DNA of 64,000 nt, from positions 26,398-90,397 of the forward strand of contig NZ_JAHRIB010000056.1 in NCBI RefSeq assembly GCF_019090165.1, given 5' to 3'. Below the pieces are notes generated by a model. That model had not been told where the DNA came from. It did not search any database and worked only from the letters and a program-made list of their open reading frames with translations. Source of the DNA: Streptomyces sp. BV286. Its GTDB lineage: Bacteria; Actinomycetota; Actinomycetes; Streptomycetales; Streptomycetaceae. Position numbers and translations under genes: made by a program. How positions within the stretch are numbered: position 1 is the first letter of the stretch; every line of letters begins with the position of its first letter. Of this stretch, positions 33,583 to 44,267 are shown piece by piece.

Positions 33583-34446
33583 TCAGCCCTGGGTGGCCGG
33601 GGCCCGCAGGGCGATGCGGTGCTCGCCCGCGTACACGTTCATGGAGGCGCCCCGCAGGAAGCCGACCAGGGTCAGGTTCGACTCGGCGGCCAGGTCCACC
33701 GCGAGCGAGGACGGCGCCGAGACCGCGGCCAGCACCGGGATACCGGCCATCACCGCCTTCTGGGCCAGCTCGAAGGAGGCCCGCCCGGAGACCAGCAGGA
33801 CCGTGCGGGAGAGCGGCAGGGAGCCATTCTGGAGGGCGCGGCCGACGAGCTTGTCGACCGCGTTGTGCCGGCCCACGTCCTCCCGGATGTCGACCAGCTC
33901 GCCGTCCTCCGTGAACAGCGCCGCCGCGTGCAGACCCCCGGTCCGGTCGAACACGCGCTGCGCCGCGCGCAGCCGGTCGGGGAGGCTCGCGAGCAGGCCG
34001 GGTTCGAGCCGCACCGGGGGAGTCGTGTCGCCGTGCGTGTCGTCGATCGTCCAGCGGGCCGTCGTACGGACCGCGTCCAGGCTCGCCTTGCCGCACAGCC
34101 CGCAGGACGAGGTCGTGTACACGTTGCGTTCGAGCGTGATGTCGGGGATGACGAGGCCGGGCGCCGTCCGTACGTCGACGATGTTGTACGTGTTCGAACC
34201 GTCCACCGTGGCGCCCGCGCAGTAGACGATGTTCTGCAGTTCGTCGGCCGCGCCGAGCACCCCCTCGCTGACCAGGAAGCCCGCCGCGAGCGCGAAGTCG
34301 TCGCCCGGGGTGCGCATCGTGATCGCGAGGGGTTTTCCGTTGAGCCTGATCTCCAGTGGTTCCTCGGCGACGAGCGTGTCCGGGCGGGTGGAGACCGCCC
34401 CGTCCCGGATGCGGATCACCTTGCGTCGTTCCGTGACTCGTCCCAT
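33583..34446 (-). CDS. fdhD: FdhD, sulfur carrier required for formate dehydrogenase
   Basis: A 287-residue sulfurtransferase that moves sulfur from a cysteine desulfurase to the molybdenum bis-MGD cofactor of formate dehydrogenase. Diagnostic segments: EEPLEIRLNGKPLAITMRTP, TTSSCGLCGKASLD (the C-x-x-C that carries persulfide), GGLHAAALF, REDVGRHNAVDKLVG and SFELAQKAVMAGIPVLAAVS. The ATG at 34446 is 6 nt after the stop of the iron-sulfur subunit, so it is the last gene of the formate dehydrogenase operon. Confidence 0.96.
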   Translation of the reverse strand: MGRVTERRKVIRIRDGAVSTRPDTLVAEEPLEIRLNGKPLAITMRTPGDDFALAAGFLVSEGVLGAADELQNIVYCAGATVDGSNTYNIVDVRTAPGLVIPDITLERNVYTTSSCGLCGKASLDAVRTTARWTIDDTHGDTTPPVRLEPGLLASLPDRLRAAQRVFDRTGGLHAAALFTEDGELVDIREDVGRHNAVDKLVGRALQNGSLPLSRTVLLVSGRASFELAQKAVMAGIPVLAAVSAPSSLAVDLAAESNLTLVGFLRGASMNVYAGEHRIALRAPATQG

Positions 34447-34452
34447 GCCTGA

Positions 34453-35309
34453 TCAGTCCCGGTTCTGTACGTGCTGGTAGCCGAAGCGGCCCTTGATGCA
34501 GAGGTTGCCGTGGGTCACCGGGTTGTCGTGCGGCGAGGTGACCTTGACGATCTCATTGTCCTGTACGTGCAGGGTGAGATTGCAGCCCACTCCGCAGTAG
34601 GCGCACACCGTCGTCGTCCCGGTCTGCGCCGACTCGTCCCACGTGCCCGCGGCACGCATGTCGAACTCCGACTTGAACGACAGAGCACCCGTCGGGCACA
34701 CCTCGATGCAGTTCCCGCAGTACACGCACGCCGAGTCCGTGAGGGGAGCGTCGTGCTCGACGGCGATCCTGGCGTCGAAACCGCGCCCGGTGACCGAGAT
34801 CGCGAAGGTGTTCTGCCACTGGTCGCCGCAGGCGTCCACGCACTTGTAGCAGAGGATGCACTTGTCGTAGTCGCGCACGTACAGGTCGTTGTCGACTCTC
34901 GGCTCCTCGCCCAGCCGGGCCGCGTCCGGACCGAAGCGGTCGGGTTTCGCCTCGTACTCCTTGAGCCATCCGGCGACCTCCGGGGTGGTCGACAGGTCGA
35001 CCGACGAGGCGAGGAGTTCGAGGACGATCTTCCGGCTGTGCCGGGCCCGCTCGGTGTCCGTCCTGACCTGCATGCCCGCCTCCGCCTTGCGGGAGCAGGC
35101 CGGGACGAGGGTGCGCGCGCCCTCGACCTCGACGACACACACGCGGCAGGCGTTCTTGGGTGCCAGCGTGTCGCCCTGGCACAGGGTCGGGACGTCCTTG
35201 CCCGCCGAGCGGCAGGCATCGAGGATCGTCGCGCCCTCGGGTGCCCGCACAGGCTCACCGTCGATCGTGAACTCCAGCAGACGGCGGGGTATCCCCAGCG
35301 GTGTCACGG

Positions 35310-35313
<4 letters not shown>
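34453..35313 (-). CDS. Formate dehydrogenase, separate N-terminal iron-sulfur module of the alpha subunit
   Basis: A 286-residue protein equal to the N-terminus of FdsA-type alpha subunits. It has a [2Fe-2S] ferredoxin domain (Cys45, Cys56, Cys59, Cys73: PTLCQGD, NACRVCVVEV), a NuoG-like His-Cys region, two [4Fe-4S] sites (CILCYKCVDACGDQW and CVYCGNCIEVCPTG), and then the [4Fe-4S] motif that normally begins the molybdopterin domain (CAYCGVGCNLTLH to NLCIKGRFGYQHV). The protein stops there. The rest of the alpha subunit is encoded two genes upstream (37149-39074). ATG overlaps the preceding stop by 4 nt (ATGA). Confidence 0.9.
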
Positions 35314-37142
<1,829 letters not shown>

Positions 37143-37148
37143 TTGGCA

Positions 37149-39074
37149 TCACCTCACTTGAAGAGCAACCGGCAGCTTGTCGATCCGGATCGCCGACGCC
37201 TTGAACTCCGCCGTCCCCGCGATCGGGCAGTTCGCCTCGATCGTCAGCTGGTTGGTGTCCACCTCGTCGGGAAAATGCATGGTCATGAAGGCGAGGCCGG
37301 GCCGCAGTGCCGTGTCGACCCACACCGGCGCCACCACCGCGCCACGCCGCGAGGACACCTGGACCTCCTCGCCGACCACCACGCCGTAGCGCTCCGCGTC
37401 CTCCGGGCACAGCTCGACGTACTCGCCGCGCCGCAGCGGCGAGGCGAAACTGCCGCTCTGGACCCCGGTGTTGTACGAGTCGAGCCGCCGCCCGGTGGTC
37501 AGCCGGATCGGGTACGCCTCGTCGGTCAGGTCGACCGGCGGGTCGTGCTGGACCAGCCCGAAGGGCGCGAGCCGGCCGCGTTCGGCCGGGTCCGCGGCCC
37601 ACAACCTGCCGTGCAGATAGGTCGGTTCGAGCCGGTCCGGGTCCGGGCACGGCCACTGGATGCCCTGGTGCTCCTCCAGCCGCTCGTACGTCATCCCGAA
37701 GTGGTCCGGGGACACCGACCGCAGCTCGTTCCACACGGATTCGGAGTCCGCGTACTTCCACTCGTGGCCGAGCCGGGAGGCCAGGTCGCAGATGATGTCG
37801 ATGTCCTCGCGGGCCTCGCCGGGCGGGGTGACCGCCCGGCGTACCCGCTGGACCCTGCGTTCGCTGTTGGTGGTCGTGCCCTCGGTCTCCGCCCAGCCCG
37901 CGGTCGCGGGCAGGACGACGTCCGCCAGTTCGGCCGTCTTCGTCAGGAAGATGTCCTGCACGACGAGGAAGTCGAGGCCCTGCATGCGCCGTACGGCCTG
38001 CCCGCTGTCGGCCTCCGACTGCGCGGGGTTCTCCCCGATGCAGTAGACGGCCTTGAGCGTGCCCTCCTCCATGGCCTCGAACATCTCCGTCAGGTTCATC
38101 CCGTAGTGGGGCTGGATGACGGTGTCCCACGCGGACTCGAACTTCAGCCGGGTGTCCGGATCGAGGATGTCCTGGAAGCCGGGCAGCCGGTTCGGGATGG
38201 CGCCCATGTCGCCGCCGCCCTGCACGTTGTTCTGCCCGCGCAGGGGTTGAAGGCCCGAGCCGAAGCGCCCCACATGGCCCGTCAGCAGCGTCAGGTTGAT
38301 GAGCGCGCGGACGTTGTCCGTGCCGTTGTGGTGCTCGGTGATGCCGAGCGTCCAGCACAGCTGGGCGCGCTCGGCGCGGGCATAGGCGTGCGCCAACTCC
38401 CGTATGGCCGCGGCCGGTACGCCCGTCACCTTCTCGGCGAGGGACAGCGTCCACGGCTCGACGAGCTGCTTGTACTCCTCGAAGCCGGTGGTCGCCCGCT
38501 CGATGAACGCGTCGTTCGCGAGCCCCGCCCGGATGATCTCGCGGCCGATCGCGTGCGCCATCGGGATGTCCGTGCCGACGTTCAGCCCGAGCCAGCCCTC
38601 GGCCCACTCGGCCGTGGACGTGCGGCGCGGGTCGACCGCGTACATCCGGGCGCCGTTCCTGATCCCCTTCAGGACGTGCTGGAAGAAGATCGGGTGCGCG
38701 AAGCGGGCGTTGGAGCCCCACATCACGATGAGGTCCGTGTGCTCGACCTCCCCGTAGGAGGACGTCCCGCCGCCCGAGCCGAAGGCCGCCGACAGGCCCG
38801 CCACGCTGGGCGCGTGGCAGGTCCTGTTGCAGGAGTCGACGTTGTTGGTGCCCATGACCACGCGGGCGAACTTCTGTGCCACGTAGTTCATCTCGTTGGT
38901 CGCGCGGGCGCAGGAGAACATGCCGAACGCGCCGCGTGCGGCGCCGAGGCCCCGGGCGGCACGCTCCAGGGCCTCGTCCCAGGTGGCGCGCCGGAACGGC
39001 TCGTCACGGGAGTCTCGGACCAGGGGGTACTGAAGTCGGTTGTACGTCTTGGGAGTTCGGTCGCGCTTTCTCAT
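37149..39074 (-). CDS. Formate dehydrogenase catalytic subunit (molybdopterin domain without N-terminal Fe-S)
   Basis: A 641-residue molybdenum oxidoreductase of the formate dehydrogenase type. NNVDSCNRTCHAPSVAGL aligns with the active site of FdhF-type enzymes, giving Cys86 as Mo ligand in place of selenocysteine and His87 as the neighbouring catalytic His. Other segments: DLIVMWGSNARFAHPIFF, CWTLGITEHHNGTDNVRALI, PLRGQNNVQGGGDMGAIPNR and IGENPAQSEAD. The [4Fe-4S] binding N-terminus is absent and encoded separately at 34453. First gene of the operon; ATG after TGAGGAA. Oxidises formate to CO2 (or the reverse). Confidence 0.92.
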   Translation of the reverse strand: MRKRDRTPKTYNRLQYPLVRDSRDEPFRRATWDEALERAARGLGAARGAFGMFSCARATNEMNYVAQKFARVVMGTNNVDSCNRTCHAPSVAGLSAAFGSGGGTSSYGEVEHTDLIVMWGSNARFAHPIFFQHVLKGIRNGARMYAVDPRRTSTAEWAEGWLGLNVGTDIPMAHAIGREIIRAGLANDAFIERATTGFEEYKQLVEPWTLSLAEKVTGVPAAAIRELAHAYARAERAQLCWTLGITEHHNGTDNVRALINLTLLTGHVGRFGSGLQPLRGQNNVQGGGDMGAIPNRLPGFQDILDPDTRLKFESAWDTVIQPHYGMNLTEMFEAMEEGTLKAVYCIGENPAQSEADSGQAVRRMQGLDFLVVQDIFLTKTAELADVVLPATAGWAETEGTTTNSERRVQRVRRAVTPPGEAREDIDIICDLASRLGHEWKYADSESVWNELRSVSPDHFGMTYERLEEHQGIQWPCPDPDRLEPTYLHGRLWAADPAERGRLAPFGLVQHDPPVDLTDEAYPIRLTTGRRLDSYNTGVQSGSFASPLRRGEYVELCPEDAERYGVVVGEEVQVSSRRGAVVAPVWVDTALRPGLAFMTMHFPDEVDTNQLTIEANCPIAGTAEFKASAIRIDKLPVALQVR

Positions 39075-39141
39075 ACCGCGTTCCTCAAAGTCCTCAGGGG
39101 CGTCCTGGCGTACGGCTTGTGGAGCGCCGGCGTGAACGTCC

Positions 39142-40113
39142 TCACGCGGCGGTCCTCAGGGCGAGCAGGTCCGAGATGGCGTGGACGGTACGGAGCGTGG
39201 GCACCGGGACGTCGGTGATCTCCGCCAGTTCCACGACGGCCGCGAGCAGCACGTCGAGTTCCAGGGGCTTGCCGCGCTCCAGGTCCTGGAGCGTGGAGGT
39301 GCGGTGGTCGCCGACGCGCTCGGCGCCGGCCAGCCGCCGCTCGATGGAGACGCCCACCCGGCAGCCGAGTGCCTCGGCGACGGCGAGCGTCTCGGTCATC
39401 ATGATCTCGATGACCCGGCGGGTGCCGCCGTGCAGACACATCTGCCGCATGGTCGCGCGGGCCAGGGCGCTGATGGGGTTGAAGGAGATGTTGCCGAGCA
39501 GCTTGAGCCAGATGTCGTTGCGCAGGTCGGGCTCCACCGGGCACTTGAGCCCGCCGGCCACCATGGCCTCGCCGAACTCGCTGCAGCGCACCGAGACCGA
39601 ACGGTCGGGCTCGCCGATGGAGAACCGGGTGCCTTCCAGGTGGCGGACGACTCCCGGTCCTTCCAGTTCGGTCGCCGCGTAGACGACACAGCCGATGGCC
39701 CGGGAGGGCGCGATCACGGCACTGACCGCGCCGCCCGGGTCCACGCTCTCGACGCGGTGGCCGTCGTGCGGGCCGCCGTGCCGGTGGAAGTACCACCAGG
39801 GAATGCCGTTCTGGGCGGCGATCACCGCCGTCGTGTCGTGCAGGAGAGGCTCGATCAGCGGCCCGCACGCCGCGTACGAGTTGGCCTTGAGGCCAAGGAA
39901 GACGAAGTCGACCGGGCCGACCTCGGCCGGGTCGTCGGTGGCGTGGGCCCGAGCGGTGAAGTCACCGCGCGGACTGAGCACTCGCACTCCGTGCTGCCTC
40001 ATGGCCGCGAGATGCGGTCCACGGGCGATGAGGTGCACATCGGCACCCGCGCGATGCAGCGCGGCACCGACGTAGGCGCCGATCGCACCGGCGCCGAGAA
40101 CTGCCACTTTCAC
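39142..40113 (-). CDS. Ketopantoate reductase-like oxidoreductase (PanE/ApbA family)
   Basis: A 323-residue NADP-dependent reductase. VAVLGAGAIGAYVGAALHRA is the N-terminal nucleotide loop, FVFLGLKANSY and AAQNGIPWWYFHRHGG follow. The C-terminal domain has DLRNDIWLKLLGNISFNPIS with the conserved Lys/Asn pair, then TSTLQDLERGKPLELDVLLA. It would reduce a 2-oxo acid to a 2-hydroxy acid. Whether it makes pantoate is doubtful, because its neighbours concern formate and oxalate-type transport. GTG start at 40113 after GGAG. The promoter region contains a GntR-type operator at 40182. Confidence 0.87.
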   Translation of the reverse strand: MKVAVLGAGAIGAYVGAALHRAGADVHLIARGPHLAAMRQHGVRVLSPRGDFTARAHATDDPAEVGPVDFVFLGLKANSYAACGPLIEPLLHDTTAVIAAQNGIPWWYFHRHGGPHDGHRVESVDPGGAVSAVIAPSRAIGCVVYAATELEGPGVVRHLEGTRFSIGEPDRSVSVRCSEFGEAMVAGGLKCPVEPDLRNDIWLKLLGNISFNPISALARATMRQMCLHGGTRRVIEIMMTETLAVAEALGCRVGVSIERRLAGAERVGDHRTSTLQDLERGKPLELDVLLAAVVELAEITDVPVPTLRTVHAISDLLALRTAA

Positions 40114-40181
40114 TTGGGGGCTCCGTTCGGTCGAGGGTACCGAGGAGACGCTGAACAGCGTGGAATCAATGTCGACTGAAT

Positions 40182-40193
40182 ATTGTCTACAGT
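40182..40193. promoter_or_regulatory. GntR-type operator between reductase and MFS genes
   Basis: ATTGTCTACAGT has the GT-n2-AC core of FCD-type GntR sites. Its reverse complement, ACTGTAGACAAT, shares ACTGTAGAC and the AGACAAT half with the sequence at 43082-43100, upstream of the gntR gene. Likely operator of that regulator. Confidence 0.55.
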
Positions 40194-40454
40194 ATGGGAG
40201 TTGGGGCAGCAAGGGTTCGCGCAGCACCTCGCCCACGGACGCCGCCGCCTCCGGTTCCGCCGGGCCACCCCCGGAGCTCGCTGAGTGTCGCGCCCCGAAC
40301 ACCCTTGGTGGAGGGGCGGAGTTCGGCCCCGAACGCCGTTCGTCGGCCCGGACCGACCGTTCGTCGCACCCCGCATACCGTTCACCGCATACGGTCGACG
40401 AGTTCGGGTGGACCGCCTTCCCAACCGAACAGCCGCTTCCTATCGTCCGGGATC

Positions 40455-41786
40455 ATGAGTCCCCCTGTAGCCCCACCGGGCTGGAGCCGCTGGCTGGTCC
40501 CGCCGGCGGCCCTGTCGGTCCACCTCTCCATCGGACAGGCCTACGCCTGGTCCGTGTTCAAGCCCTCCCTGGAGTCCGCGCTCGATCTCAGCGGCACCCA
40601 GAGCGCCCTGCCCTTCCAGCTCGGCATCGTGATGCTCGGCCTGTCCGCCGCGTTCGGCGGCACACTCGTCGAGCGCAACGGTCCGCGCTGGGCCATGACG
40701 GTCGCCCTGATCTGCTTCTCCTCGGGCTTCCTGATCTCCGCCCTCGGCGCCGCCACCGAGCAGTACTGGCTGATCGTCTTCGGCTACGGCTTCGTCGGCG
40801 GCATCGGCCTCGGCATCGGCTACATCTCGCCGGTCTCCACGCTCATCAAGTGGTTCCCCGACCGGCCCGGCATGGCCACCGGCATCGCCATCATGGGCTT
40901 CGGCGGCGGCGCGCTGATCGCCTCGCCGTGGTCCGCGCAGATGCTGGAGTCCTTCGGCTCCGACAGCTCGGGCATCGCGCTGGCCTTCCTCGTGCACGGA
41001 CTCACGTACGCCGTCTTCATGTCGCTCGGTGTGCTGCTCGTGCGCGTACCCCGGCCCGCGAAGACCGCGGCCGACGGCACCCCGGCCCCGCTGGAGGGCG
41101 TACAGGTCTCCGCGAACAGTGCCGTGCGCACCCCGCAGTTCTGGCTCCTGTGGGTCGTCCTCTGCATGAACGTGACCGCGGGCATCGGCATCCTGGAGAA
41201 GGCCGCGCCGATGATCACGGACTTCTTCGCGGACACCTCGACACCCGTGTCGGTGTCGGCCGCGGCCGGCTTCGTCGCGCTGCTCTCGGCGGCCAACATG
41301 GCGGGCCGCATCGGCTGGTCCTCCACGTCCGACCTGATCGGACGCAAGAACATCTACCGCGTCTACCTGGGTGTCGGCGCGCTGATGTACGCCCTCATCG
41401 CCTGGGTCGGCGACTCCTCGAAGCCCGTGTTCATCATCTGCGCACTGGTGATCCTCTCCTTCTACGGAGGCGGCTTCGCGACCGTCCCCGCCTACCTGAA
41501 GGACCTCTTCGGGACGTACCAGGTCGGCGCGATCCACGGGCGGCTGCTCACCGCCTGGTCCACGGCCGGAGTCCTCGGTCCCCTGATCGTCAACTGGATC
41601 GCGGACCGGCAGGAGGAGGCCGGCAAGTCCGGAGCGTCCCTCTACGGACTGTCACTGATCATCATGATCGGGCTGCTCGTGGTCGGGTTCGTCGCCAACG
41701 AACTCGTCCGTCCCGTCAGCGCCCGCCATCACATCCCCGCCCAGAGGGAGGCCGCAGATGTCCACGAGCGACAGCAGTCCGCCTGA
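40455..41786 (+). CDS. Oxalate/formate antiporter-family MFS transporter
   Basis: A 443-residue, twelve-helix major facilitator of the OFA family: LSVHLSIGQAYAWSVFKPSL in helix 1, GGIGLGIGYISPVSTLIKWF and PDRPGMATGIAIMGFGGGAL (OFA signature), RIGWSSTSDLIGRKNIYRVY (MFS motif A repeat in the second half) and FYGGGFATVPAYLKDLFGTY. Probably exchanges or imports small carboxylates, formate being plausible next to formate dehydrogenase. The ATG at 40455 gives the usual N-terminus; the ribosome site is weak. The 340-bp upstream gap carries direct repeats CCGCATAC and CCGTTCGTCG. Followed by an overlapping small membrane partner. Confidence 0.9.
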   Translation: MSPPVAPPGWSRWLVPPAALSVHLSIGQAYAWSVFKPSLESALDLSGTQSALPFQLGIVMLGLSAAFGGTLVERNGPRWAMTVALICFSSGFLISALGAATEQYWLIVFGYGFVGGIGLGIGYISPVSTLIKWFPDRPGMATGIAIMGFGGGALIASPWSAQMLESFGSDSSGIALAFLVHGLTYAVFMSLGVLLVRVPRPAKTAADGTPAPLEGVQVSANSAVRTPQFWLLWVVLCMNVTAGIGILEKAAPMITDFFADTSTPVSVSAAAGFVALLSAANMAGRIGWSSTSDLIGRKNIYRVYLGVGALMYALIAWVGDSSKPVFIICALVILSFYGGGFATVPAYLKDLFGTYQVGAIHGRLLTAWSTAGVLGPLIVNWIADRQEEAGKSGASLYGLSLIIMIGLLVVGFVANELVRPVSARHHIPAQREAADVHERQQSA

Positions 41787-41919
41787 CAGCAGTCTGCCGG
41801 ACGGCGGCCCGCCCGGCCGACGCGGACTGATCGCCTTCGCCTGGGTCTGGGTGGGCACACCGCTGGCCTATGGTCTGTACGAGCTCGTACGCAAAGCCAC
41901 CCAGTTGTTCACCGGGTAG
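41758..41919 (+). CDS. Small membrane protein, MFS transporter partner subunit
   Basis: A 53-residue protein: a Ser/Pro/Gly-rich N-terminus, then one helix LIAFAWVWVGTPLAYGLYEL and a short amphipathic tail. It overlaps the transporter gene by 29 bp in another frame, with AGAGGGAGG before the ATG, so it is translationally coupled. Small proteins with this W-V-x-x-P-L-x-Y-G-x-Y pattern regularly follow OFA-type MFS genes in actinobacteria (from memory, named 'MFS transporter small subunit'). Role untested. Confidence 0.8.
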   Translation: MSTSDSSPPDSSLPDGGPPGRRGLIAFAWVWVGTPLAYGLYELVRKATQLFTG

Positions 41920-42078
41920 GCCTCGGGATGCCGACAGGGTAGGTGTTCGGGCGCCCGGGGGCGTGATGGAAGCCGACAAGGGTGGCGCACCTTTCCTGTG
42001 ACTTTACGTGCCGCCGTACTCGTGAGTACCTGATCAGACTGGTGAGTCCCGTTATCCAGGCAACAAAAGGGACCGCAC

Positions 42079-43017
42079 ATGATCGGCTCACGCATCGCCG
42101 CTGTCGGCCACTACCAGCCCGCCAGGGTCCTCACCAACGAGGACCTGGCGGAGCTGGTCGACACCAGCGACGAGTGGATCACGAGCCGGGTGGGCATCCG
42201 CACCCGCCACATCGCCGGACCCGACGAGCCGGTCGACGAGCTGGCGGCGCACGCCGCGGCCAAGGCCCTGGCGTCGGCCGGCCTCGCGCCCGAGGACATC
42301 GACCTCGTCCTGGTGGCCACGTCCACGGCCGTCGACCGGTCGCCGAACATGGCCGCCCGGGTCGCCGCCCGCCTCGGCATTCCGTCACCGGCCGTCATGG
42401 ACCTCAACGTGGTCTGCGCGGGCTTCACGCACGCGCTCGCCACCGCCGACCACGCCGTACGCGCCGGGGGAGCGACCCGGGTGCTCGTGATCGGCGCCGA
42501 CAAGATGTCCGACGTGGCCGACTGGACCGACCGCACGACCTGCGTGCTCGTCGGGGACGGGGCGGGGGCCGCGGTCGTCGAGGCCGCGAAGGAGTCCGGC
42601 ATCGGACCCGTGCTGTGGGGCTCCGTTCCCGAGATGGGGAACGCCGTACGGATCGAGGGCACCCCCTCACGGTTCGCGCAGGAGGGCCAGAGCGTCTACC
42701 GGTGGGCGACCACCAAACTCCCGGCCATCGCACGCAAGGCCTGCGAGCGCGCGGGTCTCGCCCCCGAGGACCTTGCCGCGGTCGTGCTCCACCAGGCGAA
42801 CCTGCGCATCATCGAACCCCTCGCCGCGAAGATCGGCGCCGTGAACGCGGTGGTCGCACGCGATGTCACCGAGTCCGGCAACACCTCCGCCGCCAGCATC
42901 CCGATCGCCCTGTCGAAGCTCGTCGAACGGGGCGAGATCTCCACCGGCGACCGGGTCCTGCTCTTCGGTTTCGGCGGCAATCTCTCGTACGCGGGACAGG
43001 TCGTCCACTGCCCGTGA
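42079..43017 (+). CDS. 3-oxoacyl-ACP synthase III (FabH-like)
   Basis: A 312-residue KAS III enzyme with the complete Cys-His-Asn triad: Cys113 (DLNVVCAGFTHAL), His238 (VVLHQANLRII) and Asn268 (ESGNTSAASIPIAL). Also IGSRIAAVGHYQPARVLTNE at the N-terminus, SDEWITSRVGIRTRHIA, and the C-terminal GFGGNLSYAG. It condenses an acyl-CoA with malonyl-ACP. It stands alone, away from a fab operon, and so is probably a paralogue of the housekeeping enzyme. RBS AAAAGGGA. Starter specificity unknown. Confidence 0.93.
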   Translation: MIGSRIAAVGHYQPARVLTNEDLAELVDTSDEWITSRVGIRTRHIAGPDEPVDELAAHAAAKALASAGLAPEDIDLVLVATSTAVDRSPNMAARVAARLGIPSPAVMDLNVVCAGFTHALATADHAVRAGGATRVLVIGADKMSDVADWTDRTTCVLVGDGAGAAVVEAAKESGIGPVLWGSVPEMGNAVRIEGTPSRFAQEGQSVYRWATTKLPAIARKACERAGLAPEDLAAVVLHQANLRIIEPLAAKIGAVNAVVARDVTESGNTSAASIPIALSKLVERGEISTGDRVLLFGFGGNLSYAGQVVHCP

Positions 43018-43081
43018 CGTCGGCGTCCACCCCGGTGTGACGAGGCCAACTCCCCCTCGGCCTGGTCATTGTGCGCCGTAG

Positions 43082-43100
43082 ACTGTAGACGAAAGACAAT
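43082..43100. promoter_or_regulatory. Likely GntR operator upstream of the gntR gene
   Basis: ACTGTAGACgaaAGACAAT lies 68 bp upstream of the gntR start. It shares both halves of the site at 40182-40193, here separated by 3 extra nt. Probable autoregulation. Confidence 0.5.
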
Positions 43101-43167
43101 TGATACTGGCTTTCAGGCTGCCGCGCCGCGAGCGCGTACGCCGCCGCTGCCCAGGAGGGGGACCGCG

Positions 43168-43845
43168 ATGTTGTCGACCGGACTGCCGCAGGGGTCGGTG
43201 CCGAAGCTCGAGCGGCCGGGTCCGCTCAGGGACCGCGTCTACGAGGCCCTGCTCGAACTGATCACGACGCGCGCCCTCCAGCCCGGCCAGCACCTGGTGG
43301 AGAGCGAACTGGCGGGGCATCTCGGGGTCTCCCGGCAGCCCGTGCGCGAGGCGTTGCAGCGGCTGAACACCGAGGGCTGGGTCGATCTGCGGCCCGCGCA
43401 GGGCGCGTTCGTGCACGAGCCGACCGAGGCGGAGGCGGACCAGCTCCTCACCGTGCGCACGCTCCTGGAGGCCGAGGCCGCCCGGCTCGCGGCGGCCAAC
43501 GCGGGCACGTCCGGCATCGCCGATCTGGAGGAGCTGTGCGCCCAGGGCGAGGAGGCGGTGGGCGCCGACGACGTGGACGCGGCGGTCGCGACGAACGCCC
43601 GCTTCCACGCCAAGGTCATGGAGCTCGCGGGCAACACGGTCCTGGCCGAACTGGCCGCACAGGTGGACCGGCGCGTCCGCTGGTACTACACACCGGTCGC
43701 CCGGCAGCGGGGCCACCAGTCCTGGATCGAACACCGGGACCTGATCGCCGCGATCTCGGCCCGCGACGAACAGCGCGCGACCGAGGTCATGCGCGCCCAC
43801 ACCGAGCACACCCGCAGGACGTACCACGCGCGGCCGCGCGACTAG
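43168..43845 (+). CDS. GntR-family regulator, FCD (FadR) subfamily
   Basis: A 225-residue regulator. N-terminal winged helix (LRDRVYEALLELITTRALQP, ESELAGHLGVSRQPVREALQ, RLNTEGWVDLRPAQGAFVHE) and an all-helical FCD domain (VRTLLEAEAARLAAAN, NARFHAKVMELAGN, EHRDLIAAISARDEQRATEV). The Asp/His residues expected for metal-dependent carboxylate sensing are present (NARFHAKV, WIEHRDL, MRAHTEH). AGGAGGGGG before the ATG. The shared motif at 40182 suggests it controls the reductase and OFA carrier as well as itself. Confidence 0.92.
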   Translation: MLSTGLPQGSVPKLERPGPLRDRVYEALLELITTRALQPGQHLVESELAGHLGVSRQPVREALQRLNTEGWVDLRPAQGAFVHEPTEAEADQLLTVRTLLEAEAARLAAANAGTSGIADLEELCAQGEEAVGADDVDAAVATNARFHAKVMELAGNTVLAELAAQVDRRVRWYYTPVARQRGHQSWIEHRDLIAAISARDEQRATEVMRAHTEHTRRTYHARPRD

Positions 43846-44034
43846 TCGCGACCGGTACCGCCGCGAAGAGACGAAGGCAGGCCCCTGCCGCCCCGCCCCC
43901 GTGACGTGACGGCCCGGCGGCCTCACCCGAGTTGGCCGGGCGCTCGCACCGACATGCCCCCGGTCGCCGGTGCGCGCGATGCGTGCCCCCGCGCTGCCCG
44001 TGGCACCCGTCACCGAGACCGCGTGTGTGTCCCC

Positions 44035-44058
44035 CTTCCCGCCTTCCCGCCTTCCCGC
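44035..44058. repeat. Three tandem CTTCCCGC copies in a gene-free stretch
   Basis: A perfect 8-nt repeat in three copies within the 422-bp gap between gntR and the ROK regulator gene. The gap contains no CDS I can support; apart from this repeat it holds only the inverted repeat at 44158. Confidence 0.75.
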
Positions 44059-44157
44059 TTTCTGCGCTGCGGGCCGCGGCGGCCCGCAGCGGCGGTGCCC
44101 ATCCTGCCGCGCCGGCCCGCTCCGGGGAACCGCTCCAACTCCCTTTGTCCTCTGAGT

Positions 44158-44194
44158 GGAAGAAGTCGTGGGTAATTCCTGCGCAACTTCTTCC
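44158..44194. promoter_or_regulatory. Inverted repeat, candidate ROK operator
   Basis: GGAAGAAGT (44158-44166) and ACTTCTTCC (44186-44194) are perfect 9-bp arms with a 19-nt AT-richer spacer, 74 bp upstream of the ROK regulator start. The arms are spaced about 28 bp centre to centre, i.e. on one face of the helix. Likely autoregulatory site. Confidence 0.6.
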
Positions 44195-44267
44195 CAGGTT
44201 CGGCAGCCACTGCTACGTTCCCCTCGAAAGCCAACGACGGCGGTGCCGATGAGGCGGGGAGGGGCTC

